Below, in pieces: positions 16,518 through 24,254 of a DNA stretch of 64,000 bases. Source of the DNA: Paraconexibacter algicola (GTDB taxonomy: Bacteria; Actinomycetota; Thermoleophilia; Solirubrobacterales; Solirubrobacteraceae); contig NZ_PYYB01000004.1 in the NCBI RefSeq assembly GCF_003044185.1, positions 62,001 through 126,000 on the forward strand, in the 5' to 3' direction. Below the pieces are notes generated by a model, which searched no databases, was not told the DNA's origin, and saw only the letters and a list, made by a program, of their open reading frames with translations. Position 1 is the stretch's first letter; every line of letters starts with the position of its first letter. The position numbers and the translations under genes are program-made.

Positions 16518-18479
16518 ATGGGACGACGCCGCACCGTGCTCGCCACCCTGGCCGTGCTGCTGGCGACGGCCACCGCGCCACCAGCCGGGGCCGCGACGGA
16601 GCGGCGCAGCGAGCGGTTCGTCGCGTCGGACGGCGTGGCGCTGCAGACGACGCTCACCGGCCAGGCCCCGCTCGTCGCGCGACCGACGATCGTCGAGTTC
16701 AGTCCCTACGGTCGTGACAGCGGCACGTTCGACGCCGGCCCCGCGTACAACCACCTGCTCGTGCAGCTCCGTGGCACCGGCGACAGCCACGGGCGCTTCG
16801 ACGTCCTCGGCCCTCGCACGCAGGCCGACCTCGCCGAGACGCTCGGCTGGGCCTGCAAGCAGCCGTGGAGCGACGGGCGCCTCGGGCTCGCTGGCTTCTC
16901 CGCCAGCGCGATCGCGGTCTACAACGCGCTGCACCTCGAGCTGCCGTGCGTGCGCGCCGCGGTCCTGAAGTCCGGGACGCACGAGCTGTACCGGGACCTG
17001 CTCGTGCCCGGAGGCGTGCAGAACATCGTCCCCGGCGCGGTCGTGCTCACCGGCATCGGCGGCATCGCGCTCGCGCAGGGCCTGCAGCGCGACCCGGCGA
17101 CCGCCGCGGACGCGCTGCTCGGCCTGCTGCGCTCCGGGACCGAGGTCCTGCAGCACCCGACGCTCGACGGCTGGTGGCGCGAGCGCGGCTACCGCGGCAA
17201 CGGGAACCCGGGCCTCCCGGTCCTCGCGGTCGCCGGCTTCTCCGACGTCGAGTCGCGTGGAGCGTTCGAGGGCTACCGCGCGCTGCGCGACGACGGCGCC
17301 CACCTGCTCGTGATCGGCGCCCACGACGCACGGCCCGCAGGCACCGACGGCGGACTGGGGGAGATGCGCGCCTGGATGGACCGCAACGTGCGCGGCATCG
17401 ACAACGGCGTCGACGACCACCCGCGCGTGCAGCTGTGGCTGTCCGACGGGGACCGCGCGAGCTACGCCAAGGGCCGGTTCGTGCGGCGCGACGCGACCGA
17501 CTGGCCCGTGCCCGGCACGCGCTGGCGCTCCCTCTACCTCGACGCGGCACGCAGCGGCAGCGCCACCTCGCTGAACGACGGGACGCTCGCCGACCGTCCT
17601 GCGCAGCGGCCGGTCCGCCAGCGCTACCCGGGCCTCGTCAGCGTGCCGACGATGACCGACGTCCCGAACGCCGCGATCCTCGACGCAGCCGGGGCGAGCG
17701 CGCTGACCGACGCGCTGCCCGCCCTCGGGGACATGCGCCTGGCCGAGCCGCTCGGGCTCTCCTACACGACCCCGCCGCTCGCGCGCGACCTCGTCGCGGC
17801 GGGGCCGGCGGCGCTGGAGCTCGACCTCGCGACGACCGCGCCGCGCGCCGCGATCTGGGCGGTGGTGTCCGACGTCGGTCCATCCGGGATCCCGAAGCCG
17901 CTCGGGGTCGGGCGGCTCTCGACCGACTTCCCGGACACCGACCCCGCCCGCGACCGCACCGACGCTGACGGCGCGGTCGTGCAGCCCTACGGCCGCTACG
18001 ACCGGCCTCGGCCTGCGACCCCGGGCACGAGTCGCCGCTACCGCGTCGAGCTGTGGCCGCTGGGCAACCGCTTCCGCGCCGGCCACCGGCTCCGCCTGCA
18101 CCTCGTCGGCACCTCGCTCGCCTCGGTCCCCGACCTGCCCGGCCTGAACACGGTGACGATCGGCGGGGCGGGCGGCTCGCGGCTGCTCGTGCCCGAGCTG
18201 CCCGACCCGGCGCCCGCGAGCCCCGCGCCGGCCTGCCGGTCGCGCCGGACGGTCACCGTCACCGTCCCGCGCGGCGACCGGCGACGGCTGCGCTCCGCGA
18301 CCGTGACCGTCGGCGATCGCGTCGTGGCGCGGCTCACCCGGACCCGTCCGCGCGCCCGCGTGGACCTGCGCGGTCGCCCGCGCGGCACCGTCCGCGTGCG
18401 CCTGCACCTGCGGTTGGCGGACGGCCGCCGCGTGGTGCGCACGCAGCGCTACCGGCTCTGCGCGCCCCGCCGCGGCTGA
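16518..18479 (+). CDS. secreted CocE/NonD-family (X-Pro dipeptidyl-peptidase-like) hydrolase
   Basis: 653 residues with a signal peptide (MGRRR, hydrophobic core, APPAGAA). The N-terminal alpha/beta-hydrolase domain has the oxyanion/early motif VEFSPYGRDS and VQLRGTGDSHGRFD (the R-G-x-G-x-S signature of CocE/X-Pro enzymes). The nucleophile elbow is GFSAS (Ser128), and VAGFSDVES carries the likely acid. A jelly-roll X-Pro C-terminal domain follows (RRYRVELWPLGNRFRAGHRLRLHL). After residue ~570 comes a Cys-bracketed Arg/Thr/Val-rich beta module (CRSRRTVTVTV...YRLC). It acts outside the membrane on an ester or amide bond; substrate unknown. It is monocistronic with its own promoter and palindrome. 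Confidence 0.8.
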   Translation: MGRRRTVLATLAVLLATATAPPAGAATERRSERFVASDGVALQTTLTGQAPLVARPTIVEFSPYGRDSGTFDAGPAYNHLLVQLRGTGDSHGRFDVLGPRTQADLAETLGWACKQPWSDGRLGLAGFSASAIAVYNALHLELPCVRAAVLKSGTHELYRDLLVPGGVQNIVPGAVVLTGIGGIALAQGLQRDPATAADALLGLLRSGTEVLQHPTLDGWWRERGYRGNGNPGLPVLAVAGFSDVESRGAFEGYRALRDDGAHLLVIGAHDARPAGTDGGLGEMRAWMDRNVRGIDNGVDDHPRVQLWLSDGDRASYAKGRFVRRDATDWPVPGTRWRSLYLDAARSGSATSLNDGTLADRPAQRPVRQRYPGLVSVPTMTDVPNAAILDAAGASALTDALPALGDMRLAEPLGLSYTTPPLARDLVAAGPAALELDLATTAPRAAIWAVVSDVGPSGIPKPLGVGRLSTDFPDTDPARDRTDADGAVVQPYGRYDRPRPATPGTSRRYRVELWPLGNRFRAGHRLRLHLVGTSLASVPDLPGLNTVTIGGAGGSRLLVPELPDPAPASPAPACRSRRTVTVTVPRGDRRRLRSATVTVGDRVVARLTRTRPRARVDLRGRPRGTVRVRLHLRLADGRRVVRTQRYRLCAPRRG

Positions 18480-18494
18480 CGGGCCCGGAGCCCG
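18480..18494 (+). terminator. short GC hairpin after the hydrolase gene
   Basis: CGGGC-CCGGA-GCCCG begins at the base after the stop codon of the hydrolase. The stem is 5 bp with a 5-base loop and no T tail. It is a possible weak terminator before the next promoter. Confidence 0.3.
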
Positions 18495-18514
18495 GGAACG
18501 CCGGGGGTCGGGGG

Positions 18515-18520
18515 TAGGAT
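18515..18520 (+). promoter_or_regulatory. -10 element TAGGAT of a leaderless promoter
   Basis: TAGGAT lies 8 bases before the ATG at 18529, the same layout as at 16506. Confidence 0.55.
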
Positions 18521-18528
18521 GCCGCGCG

Positions 18529-19650
18529 ATGCAGTCCGGATCCCCGCCCGCGGTCGGCCTCGCGCACGACTACCTCCTCGTGATGCGCGGCGCCGAGCGC
18601 ACGTTCGCGGAGATCGCGGCCTGCTGGCCGACCGCGCCGATCCACACGGCCCTCTACGACCCCGAGGCGATGCCGCGCTTCGCCGGTCGCGACGTGCACA
18701 CGTCGGTCCTGCAGCGCACGGGCGTGCGGCAGAACGGCTTCCGCCGGCTGCTGCCGCTGTTCCCGGCCGCCGTGTCGCGGATGCGGATCGACGCCACCGA
18801 GCTCGTCGTCTCGTCCTCGTCGGCGTTCGCGCACGGCATGCGCGTGCCCGAGGGCGTGCCGCACGTCTGCTACTGCTACACGCCGTTCCGCTACGCCTGG
18901 CACGAGCGGGCGACCGCGCTGCGCGAGGTGCCCGCCCCCGCCCGGCCCGCCCTGCGCCTCGTCCTCGACCAGATCCGCCGCTGGGACGTCCGTGTCGCCG
19001 CGCGGGTCGACCACTACGTCGCGATCTCCGAGATCTCGCGCGAGCGGATCGCCGCCGCGTTCGGGCGTGACGCCCCGATCGTGCACCCGCCCGTCGAGGT
19101 CGAGCGGTTCACGCCGACCGCGGGCGGCGAGCATCTCCTCGTCGTCTGCGAGCTCGTCTCGCACAAGCGCGTCGAGCTCGCGCTCGAGGCGGCGCAGCGC
19201 GCAGGCTGGCCCGCGGTCGTCGTCGGCACCGGTCCCGAGCAGGCGCGGCTGGCCCGCGACTTCCCGACCGCGCGGTTCGCCGGACGCGTCTCCGACCCCG
19301 AGCTCGCCGTCCTCTACGCGCAGGCCCGCGCGGTCGTCGTCCCCTCCTACGAGGAGTTCGGGATCGTCGCCGTCGAGGCCCAGGCGTCCGGCACCCCGGT
19401 CGTCGCGCCGCGGCGCGGTGGCGCGGCCGAGACCGTCCTGGACGAAGTCACCGGCGTGCTCCTGGACGAGGTCAGCGCCGCGTCGATCGCGGCCGCGCTC
19501 GCCCACGAGGTCGTCGCCCAGCCCGACGCCGCGGCCCTGCGCGCGCAGGCGGACCGGTTCTCCGCGGCCACCTTCCGGCGCCGGCTGGTGGAGACCGTCG
19601 AGGAGCTCACCGGCCGCCCGGCACCCGCGGGGACCGTCACGGACGCCTGA
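18529..19650 (+). CDS. glycosyltransferase family 4 (WbaZ-like)
   Basis: 373 residues. The start is fixed by the -10 hexamer 8 bases upstream. The N-terminal segment VGLAHDYLLVMRGAERTFAEIA and HVCYCYTPFRYAWH are strongly characteristic of the WbaZ-type GT4 subgroup that transfers mannose in O-antigen and EPS synthesis. The donor domain has LLVVCELVSHKRVELAL and the EX7E motif EEFGIVAVEAQASG. It is a soluble cytoplasmic enzyme. It is followed by a strong hairpin, so it is probably a single-gene unit. Confidence 0.9.
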   Translation: MQSGSPPAVGLAHDYLLVMRGAERTFAEIAACWPTAPIHTALYDPEAMPRFAGRDVHTSVLQRTGVRQNGFRRLLPLFPAAVSRMRIDATELVVSSSSAFAHGMRVPEGVPHVCYCYTPFRYAWHERATALREVPAPARPALRLVLDQIRRWDVRVAARVDHYVAISEISRERIAAAFGRDAPIVHPPVEVERFTPTAGGEHLLVVCELVSHKRVELALEAAQRAGWPAVVVGTGPEQARLARDFPTARFAGRVSDPELAVLYAQARAVVVPSYEEFGIVAVEAQASGTPVVAPRRGGAAETVLDEVTGVLLDEVSAASIAAALAHEVVAQPDAAALRAQADRFSAATFRRRLVETVEELTGRPAPAGTVTDA

Positions 19651-19651
19651 C

Positions 19652-19678
19652 CGGGCCGCCGCGAGCCGGGGCGGCCCG
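19652..19678 (+). terminator. strong 9-bp hairpin terminator candidate
   Basis: CGGGCCGCC/GGCGGCCCG, a perfect 9-bp stem with a 9-base loop, starts 2 bases after the GT4 stop. There is no U tract, as is common in GC-rich Actinomycetota. Confidence 0.5.
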
Positions 19679-19680
19679 CG

Positions 19681-19692
19681 GTCGTGCACGAC
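19681..19692. promoter_or_regulatory. perfect 12-bp palindrome upstream of the RpiR-like gene
   Basis: GTCGTGCACGAC is perfectly self-complementary and lies 42 bases before the ATG of the RpiR-like regulator. It is a candidate autoregulatory operator. Confidence 0.35.
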
Positions 19693-19734
19693 GCGGAAGG
19701 GGACGCCGGACGGGCGTCGAATCCCGTGTCGCCC

Positions 19735-20613
19735 ATGAAGAGGACGTCGACCCAGACCATCGCCCCGCCGCACGAGGCGCACGGGCATCAATCGCTCTCG
19801 GACTACGTGCAGTCGCGGTTCGACGAGTTCTCGCGCTCGCAGAAGGACGTCGCGCAGTACATCGTCGACCACCTCGACGAGGTCGCGTTCCAGACCGCCG
19901 AGGAGCTCGCCCGCCGCGCGAACACGTCGAGCTCGACCGTCGTGCGGTTCTCGCAGGCGCTCGGCTTCGAGGGCTTCCCGGAGCTGCAGCACGCCGCCCG
20001 CGAGGAGTACCGCCGCCGCCACGAGAACGGTGGGGGACGGGGCACGACCGTCGAGCCGCTGTTCTCGCTGGACCGCTCCGCGTTCGAGACCGCGGTCGCC
20101 GCCGACCACGCGAACGTCGAGGAGACGGCCCGCAAGGCGTCCCGCAGCGAGATCGACGCCACGATCGACGCGATCGCCGGCGCCGACCGCGTCCTGATCG
20201 CCGGGACCGACCAGATGGCGTTCTTCGCCAGCTACATGCGGCACCTGCTGATGCTGCTCGACCTCCGCGCCGAGATCGTCGCGAGCCCCTCCCAGGAGGC
20301 GCTCAGCCGCCTCGGGCGCATCGACGACCGCACGCTCGTCGTCGGCCTCAGCGCCGGCCGGCCGCACCCGCTCGTCGTCCGCGCCCTGAAGCTCGCCCGC
20401 CACCGCAAGGCGCGGACCGTGGCGATCACCGACGCGACGCTGTCCGAGGTCGCCAAGCTCGCCCAGATCCGGCTCTACTACTCCAGCGACAGCCCCGCCT
20501 ACGTGCGCTCGCACACCGCGCTGCTGAGCGTCATCCAGGGACTCGCCTACGGCGTGTACGCCCGCGACGCCGAGCAGTACGCCGATCGCATCAAGGCGTT
20601 CCGCCTGAAGTAG
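19735..20613 (+). CDS. RpiR/MurR-family transcriptional regulator (HTH + SIS)
   Basis: 292 residues from the ATG. GTG starts at 19684 and 19726 are in frame but less likely, because the family begins close to the [23 protein letters not shown] helix. The HTH_6 segment [31 protein letters not shown] is textbook RpiR. The SIS domain at ~130-290 is altered: [20 protein letters not shown] replaces the usual G-x-G-x-S phosphosugar loop, and the second loop reads GLSAGRPHP. It may sense a different ligand or none. It lies directly upstream of pdxS in the same direction, although the pdxS promoter is separate. Confidence 0.85.
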   Translation: MKRTSTQTIAPPHEAHGHQSLSDYVQSRFDEFSRSQKDVAQYIVDHLDEVAFQTAEELARRANTSSSTVVRFSQALGFEGFPELQHAAREEYRRRHENGGGRGTTVEPLFSLDRSAFETAVAADHANVEETARKASRSEIDATIDAIAGADRVLIAGTDQMAFFASYMRHLLMLLDLRAEIVASPSQEALSRLGRIDDRTLVVGLSAGRPHPLVVRALKLARHRKARTVAITDATLSEVAKLAQIRLYYSSDSPAYVRSHTALLSVIQGLAYGVYARDAEQYADRIKAFRLK

Positions 20614-20679
20614 CCGGACCGGCCTGCCGCCGGGCGCCAGCTTCGACGACGCGGCGCGGGGCCGTCGCCCCCGTGGCTC

Positions 20680-20685
20680 TACACT
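20680..20685 (+). promoter_or_regulatory. -10 element TACACT for pdxS
   Basis: TACACT lies 7 bases before the pdxS ATG. No ribosome-binding site lies between them, so the mRNA is probably leaderless. Confidence 0.6.
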
Positions 20686-20692
20686 GCGGTGC

Positions 20693-21577
20693 ATGCGCGA
20701 CGAAGCGACGTTCGGGGTCAAGGTCGGACTGGCGGAGATGCTCTCCGGCGGCGTCATCATGGACGTCGTCGATGCGGAGCAGGCCCGCATCGCCGAGGAG
20801 GCGGGAGCGTGCGCGGTCATGGCGCTCGAGCGCGTCCCGTCCGACATCCGCCGCGACGGGGGCGTCGCGCGCATGTCCGACCCGGAGATGATCCGCGGCA
20901 TCCAGCAGGCCGTCACCATCCCGGTGATGGCGAAGGCCCGCATCGGGCACTTCGTCGAGGCCCAGGTGCTCGAGTCCCTCGAGGTCGACTTCATCGACGA
21001 GTCCGAGGTCCTGACGCCCGCCGACGAGGCGCACCACATCGACAAGTGGGCGTTCAAGATCCCGTTCGTCTGCGGTGCGACGAACCTCGGCGAGGCGCTG
21101 CGGCGCATCGGCGAGGGCGCCGTGATGATCCGCTCCAAGGGCGAGGCCGGCACGGGCGACATCGTCGAGGCGGTCCGCCACATGCGCAGCATCCGCGGCG
21201 AGATCAAGCGCCTGACCCGGCTGGACGACGCCGAGCTCGCGACGGCCGCCAAGGAGCTGCAGTCGCCGCTGGACCTCGTCCGCGAGGTCGCGTCGACCGG
21301 CAAGCTGCCCGTCCCGCTGTTCTCCGCGGGCGGCATCGCCACCCCGGCCGACGCGGCGCTGATGATGCAGCTCGGCGCCGAGGCCGTGTTCGTCGGCTCC
21401 GGCATCTTCAAGAGCTCCGACCCGGAGCGGCGTGCCCGCGCCGTCGTCGAGGCGACCACCCACTTCCAGGACCCGGACCGGATCGCCAAGGCGTCCGAGG
21501 GCCTCGGCCCGGCGATGATGAGCCTCGAGACCTCGAAGCTCCCCGCCGACCAGGTCTTCGCGACCCGCGGCTGGTGA
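20693..21577 (+). CDS. pdxS: pyridoxal 5'-phosphate synthase subunit PdxS
   Basis: 294 residues, full length for the family. This is the synthase subunit that makes PLP from ribose 5-phosphate, glyceraldehyde 3-phosphate and ammonia. Asp24 (VIMDVV), Lys81 (VMAKARIGH) and Lys149 ([11 protein letters not shown]) are all in the canonical positions, and [27 protein letters not shown] forms the phosphate-binding end. It overlaps pdxT by GTGA, so the two subunits of the dodecameric complex are co-translated. The ATG lies 7 bases after a -10 hexamer. Confidence 0.98.
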   Translation: MRDEATFGVKVGLAEMLSGGVIMDVVDAEQARIAEEAGACAVMALERVPSDIRRDGGVARMSDPEMIRGIQQAVTIPVMAKARIGHFVEAQVLESLEVDFIDESEVLTPADEAHHIDKWAFKIPFVCGATNLGEALRRIGEGAVMIRSKGEAGTGDIVEAVRHMRSIRGEIKRLTRLDDAELATAAKELQSPLDLVREVASTGKLPVPLFSAGGIATPADAALMMQLGAEAVFVGSGIFKSSDPERRARAVVEATTHFQDPDRIAKASEGLGPAMMSLETSKLPADQVFATRGW

Positions 21578-22158
21578 GCGACCCCGCCGGCGCCGGCCCG
21601 CGGGTCGGCGTCCTGGCGCTGCAGGGCGCGTTCGCCGCGCACGCCCGGGCACTGCACCGCTGCGGTGCCCGGACCTCGGAGGTCCGCACGCCCGCGGGCC
21701 TGCAGGGGCTCGACGCGCTCGTCCTGCCGGGCGGCGAGTCCACGACGATGATGCTCGGCATCGCGCGGGAGGGACTCGCGGAGCCGCTGCGCGCGTTCGC
21801 GGCGTCCGGCCGCCCGGTGCTGGCGACGTGCGCGGGCCTCATCGTCCTGGACCGCGAGCGGCTCGGCGTGCTCGACCTGCGGTGCGCCCGCAACGCGTTC
21901 GGGCGGCAGCTGCACAGCTTTGAGGAGGACCTGGAGCTGGCGGGCCTCGACGGCGGGCCCCTGCACGCGGTCTTCATCCGCGCGCCCTGGGTCGCCGAGC
22001 ACGGGCCGGCCGTGGAGGTGCTCGCCACGGTCGACGGCCATCCCGTCGCGGTCCGCCAGGGTGCGGTCACCGGCGTGTCGTTCCACCCGGAGCTGACCGG
22101 CGACGACCGGCTGCACGCCGCGCTCGTCGCCCGCGCGGCCGCCGGCACGCCGGGATAG
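21574..22158 (+). CDS. pdxT: pyridoxal 5'-phosphate synthase glutaminase subunit PdxT
   Basis: 194 residues, GTG start overlapping the pdxS stop. It is a class-I glutamine amidotransferase that passes ammonia to Pdx[13 protein letters not shown] and LPGGEST are family motifs. The catalytic triad is Cys86 (LATCAGLI), His171 and Glu173 (SFHPELTGD). A variant stretch, [24 protein letters not shown], is normal for the family. The TAG stop doubles as the first half of the -10 hexamer of the next gene. Confidence 0.97.
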   Translation: MSDPAGAGPRVGVLALQGAFAAHARALHRCGARTSEVRTPAGLQGLDALVLPGGESTTMMLGIAREGLAEPLRAFAASGRPVLATCAGLIVLDRERLGVLDLRCARNAFGRQLHSFEEDLELAGLDGGPLHAVFIRAPWVAEHGPAVEVLATVDGHPVAVRQGAVTGVSFHPELTGDDRLHAALVARAAAGTPG

Positions 22159-22161
22159 GCT
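22156..22161 (+). promoter_or_regulatory. -10 element TAGGCT overlapping the pdxT stop codon
   Basis: TAGGCT begins exactly at the TAG stop of pdxT and ends 7 bases before the GTG start of the acyltransferase gene. One trinucleotide serves both as stop codon and as promoter element. Confidence 0.5.
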
Positions 22162-22168
22162 GGCGCGC

Positions 22169-22750
22169 GTGGACCTGCGCCGACGGATCGTCGCCCGGCG
22201 GTTCCGCTCGTCGATCGAGCGGCACGTCCGCCCGGCCGCGTTCGGCGCCTACGGCTCGGGGACGGTCGTCCACCCGCCGCTGCACGCCCCGCGCCGAGAG
22301 GACGTCCAGGTCGGCGACTCCACCTACGTGCTCAGCGGGGCCCAGCTGCTGACCGGCGGATCGGGCGGCGGTTCGACCGGCCGCATCACGGTCGGCTCCG
22401 GCACCTACCTGGGGCGGGACCTGACGATCGTCGCGCACGAGCTCGTCGAGATCGGTGACGACGTGATGGGCTCCGACCGGCTGTACCTCGCCGACACGGA
22501 GCTGATCCCCGGGCCGGACGGGCCGGTGCCCTCCACGCCGCGGCCGGTGCGGATCGGGGCCGGGGTCTTTCTGGGCACCGGCGCGATGGTGCTGCCGGGC
22601 GTGACGGTCGGGGCGCGCAGTCTCGTCGCGGCGGGTGCGGTCGTCGACCGCGACGTCCCGCCCAACGCGGTCGTGGCGGGGAACCCGGCGCGTGTCGTGC
22701 GCCGGTTCGACCCGGGCGCCGGCGGCTGGGTGCAACCGGCGCGGGACTGA
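22169..22750 (+). CDS. LbH acyltransferase (hexapeptide repeat)
   Basis: 193 residues from a GTG 7 bases after the hexamer. A basic N-terminal segment (MDLRRRIVARRFRSSIERHVRP) precedes a beta helix: GRITVGSGTYLGRDLTIVAHELVEIGDD, then RIGAGVFLGTGAMVLPGVTVGARSLVAAGAVVDRDVPPNAV. It closes with GNPARVVRRFDP. It is a probable O-acetyltransferase acting on a sugar, though no clear catalytic His loop stands out. A Gly/Ser-rich loop (GGSGGGSTG) interrupts the coils. It converges with the downstream gene with only 6 bases between stops. Confidence 0.78.
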   Translation: MDLRRRIVARRFRSSIERHVRPAAFGAYGSGTVVHPPLHAPRREDVQVGDSTYVLSGAQLLTGGSGGGSTGRITVGSGTYLGRDLTIVAHELVEIGDDVMGSDRLYLADTELIPGPDGPVPSTPRPVRIGAGVFLGTGAMVLPGVTVGARSLVAAGAVVDRDVPPNAVVAGNPARVVRRFDPGAGGWVQPARD

Positions 22751-22756
22751 GGTCGT

Positions 22757-24184
22757 TCAGGGCGCGGGCGTCGGCGTGGCGGCGGGCTCGAAGCCCGGGG
22801 CGCCGCCGTCGCCGCTGCCCGAGCTCGAGTCCTGCGGCTCGGTGAGCGCCTCGTCCTGCTGGCCGCTGTCGCTCTGCGGGCGTGCGCTGCTGCCGCTGTC
22901 GCCCTGCCCGCGGGTGCTGCCGGACGACGGGGACTCGTCGGCGGGAGCCGCGGGAGCGGCGGTCGTCGGCGTCGCCGCGCCGTCCTGCTCGTCCTCGGCC
23001 TCCTCCTGCGCCTTCTCACGGCGCTCGGCGGCCCGCTGCGCCGCGGCCTCGCGCGTCGTGCGGCGGTCGGACGCCTCGATCCGCGCGAGGGCCGCGCGCG
23101 CGGCCTCGGCGGCGCGGCGCTGGATCGCCTCGTCGGCCGGTGGGCGGCGGGCGGGCGGGGCCGGGTTCGGCGGCCCGGGGACGCCGCCGGGCGGCTCGGG
23201 CGCGGTGCCGCCGAAGACGCCGGCGATCGCGGAGGCCGTGACGACCGCGGCGGTGACGATGACGGCCGGGACCACGACGCGCGGCACGAGCGAACCGGAG
23301 CGCGCAGACCCCTGGGTGGGCGCGGGCCTGTCGGCGGCCCGCTCGCCGTCCGCGTCGTGCGGCGGCAGGACGGTGAGCACCGCGGTCTCGTCCTCGGGCG
23401 CGAACGGGTCGTCCTGCGGCTCCTCGGCGTCGCGGTGCAGGTCGATGACCACGACCTCCGCCGCCTCGGGCTCCTCGAACGCGGCCGGGTCGTCCTCGAA
23501 CGGCTCGGGCTCGGGCTCGGGCGCCGCCTCCGGGACGACCGGGGCGGGCGCGACCGGAGCGTCGGCGACGGTCTCGACCGCGGCCACGGCCTCCGGGGCG
23601 GGCGGCGCGGGGGCCTCGTCGACGACCGGCTCGGGCGCCACGGGGACCGGCTCGTCGATCGCGGGACGGTGCAGGACCGGGGCGGCGGACGTCAGCGCGG
23701 CCACGACGCGCGCGACGACGACCGCGTCGGCGGCTTCCGTCTGCGGCCGGCGGAACGCCGCCTCCGCAGCGTCGATGGACTCGGCGAGCTCCGCGCAGAC
23801 CGCGCAGGTGACGAGGTGCTTCGTCAGCCGCGCCTCCTCGGAGACCGCGTTCATCCCCTCCAGCCGCGACACCGCCAGGAACGGGGTGGCCGGGCACTCG
23901 GGCCGCGTGCCGCGCACCGGGCAGAGCGCCGCGACCGAGTGCCGCGTGCAGGACAGCAGCAGCGCGTCGGGCGCGAGGTCCGCCGGGTCGTCCGCCGCCG
24001 CGACCGCGCCGCGGAACCGCGCGAACGCCTCCGCGGTCGCGTCGAGCGCCGCCGCCTCGTCGCAGACGAGCCGCGCGTACGCGTAGACGGCGCCGCTGCG
24101 GCGCTCGGCCAGGCCGACGAGCGCCTCGGGGTCGCCGTCCCGCACCCCCTGCGGTGTCACGCGGGATGTCGAGGACGTCGTCAC
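22757..24184 (-). CDS. membrane protein with sigma-region-2-like and zinc-anti-sigma-like cytoplasmic domains
   Basis: 475 residues from GTG 24184; GTG 24190 is also in frame but sits only 3 bases from the -10. Residues ~18-65 (LVGLAERRSGAVYAYARLVCDEAAALDATAEAFARFRGA) read like region 2 of an ECF sigma factor. Residues ~120-135 contain H123-x3-C127-x2-C130, the ZAS zinc motif of anti-sigma factors, preceded by four more Cys/His. An acidic Pro-rich linker (170-270), one transmembrane helix (about 302-324), a charged coiled coil (350-400) and a low-complexity tail follow. A membrane-bound self-contained sigma/anti-sigma fusion or a decoy regulator is possible. No region 4 is visible, so it is unlikely to be an active sigma factor. 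Confidence 0.62.
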   Translation of the reverse strand: MTTSSTSRVTPQGVRDGDPEALVGLAERRSGAVYAYARLVCDEAAALDATAEAFARFRGAVAAADDPADLAPDALLLSCTRHSVAALCPVRGTRPECPATPFLAVSRLEGMNAVSEEARLTKHLVTCAVCAELAESIDAAEAAFRRPQTEAADAVVVARVVAALTSAAPVLHRPAIDEPVPVAPEPVVDEAPAPPAPEAVAAVETVADAPVAPAPVVPEAAPEPEPEPFEDDPAAFEEPEAAEVVVIDLHRDAEEPQDDPFAPEDETAVLTVLPPHDADGERAADRPAPTQGSARSGSLVPRVVVPAVIVTAAVVTASAIAGVFGGTAPEPPGGVPGPPNPAPPARRPPADEAIQRRAAEAARAALARIEASDRRTTREAAAQRAAERREKAQEEAEDEQDGAATPTTAAPAAPADESPSSGSTRGQGDSGSSARPQSDSGQQDEALTEPQDSSSGSGDGGAPGFEPAATPTPAP

Positions 24185-24193
24185 GTGCACCAG

Positions 24194-24199
24194 AGAGTA
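24194..24199 (-). promoter_or_regulatory. -10 element TACTCT (minus strand)
   Basis: On the minus strand TACTCT lies 9 bases before the GTG at 24184. This spacing favours that start over the GTG at 24190. Confidence 0.4.
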
Positions 24200-24254
24200 G
24201 TGGGTGGACCCGGACGGGACGCCCGCCCTCGACGGCCCGTGGAAGCGGTCCGCG

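Noticed and set aside
18334-22116. A 1260-residue minus-strand frame opposite GT4, RpiR, pdxS and pdxT
   Set aside because: It is a shadow of strongly supported plus-strand genes, with no domain of its own; long antisense frames are expected at this GC content.
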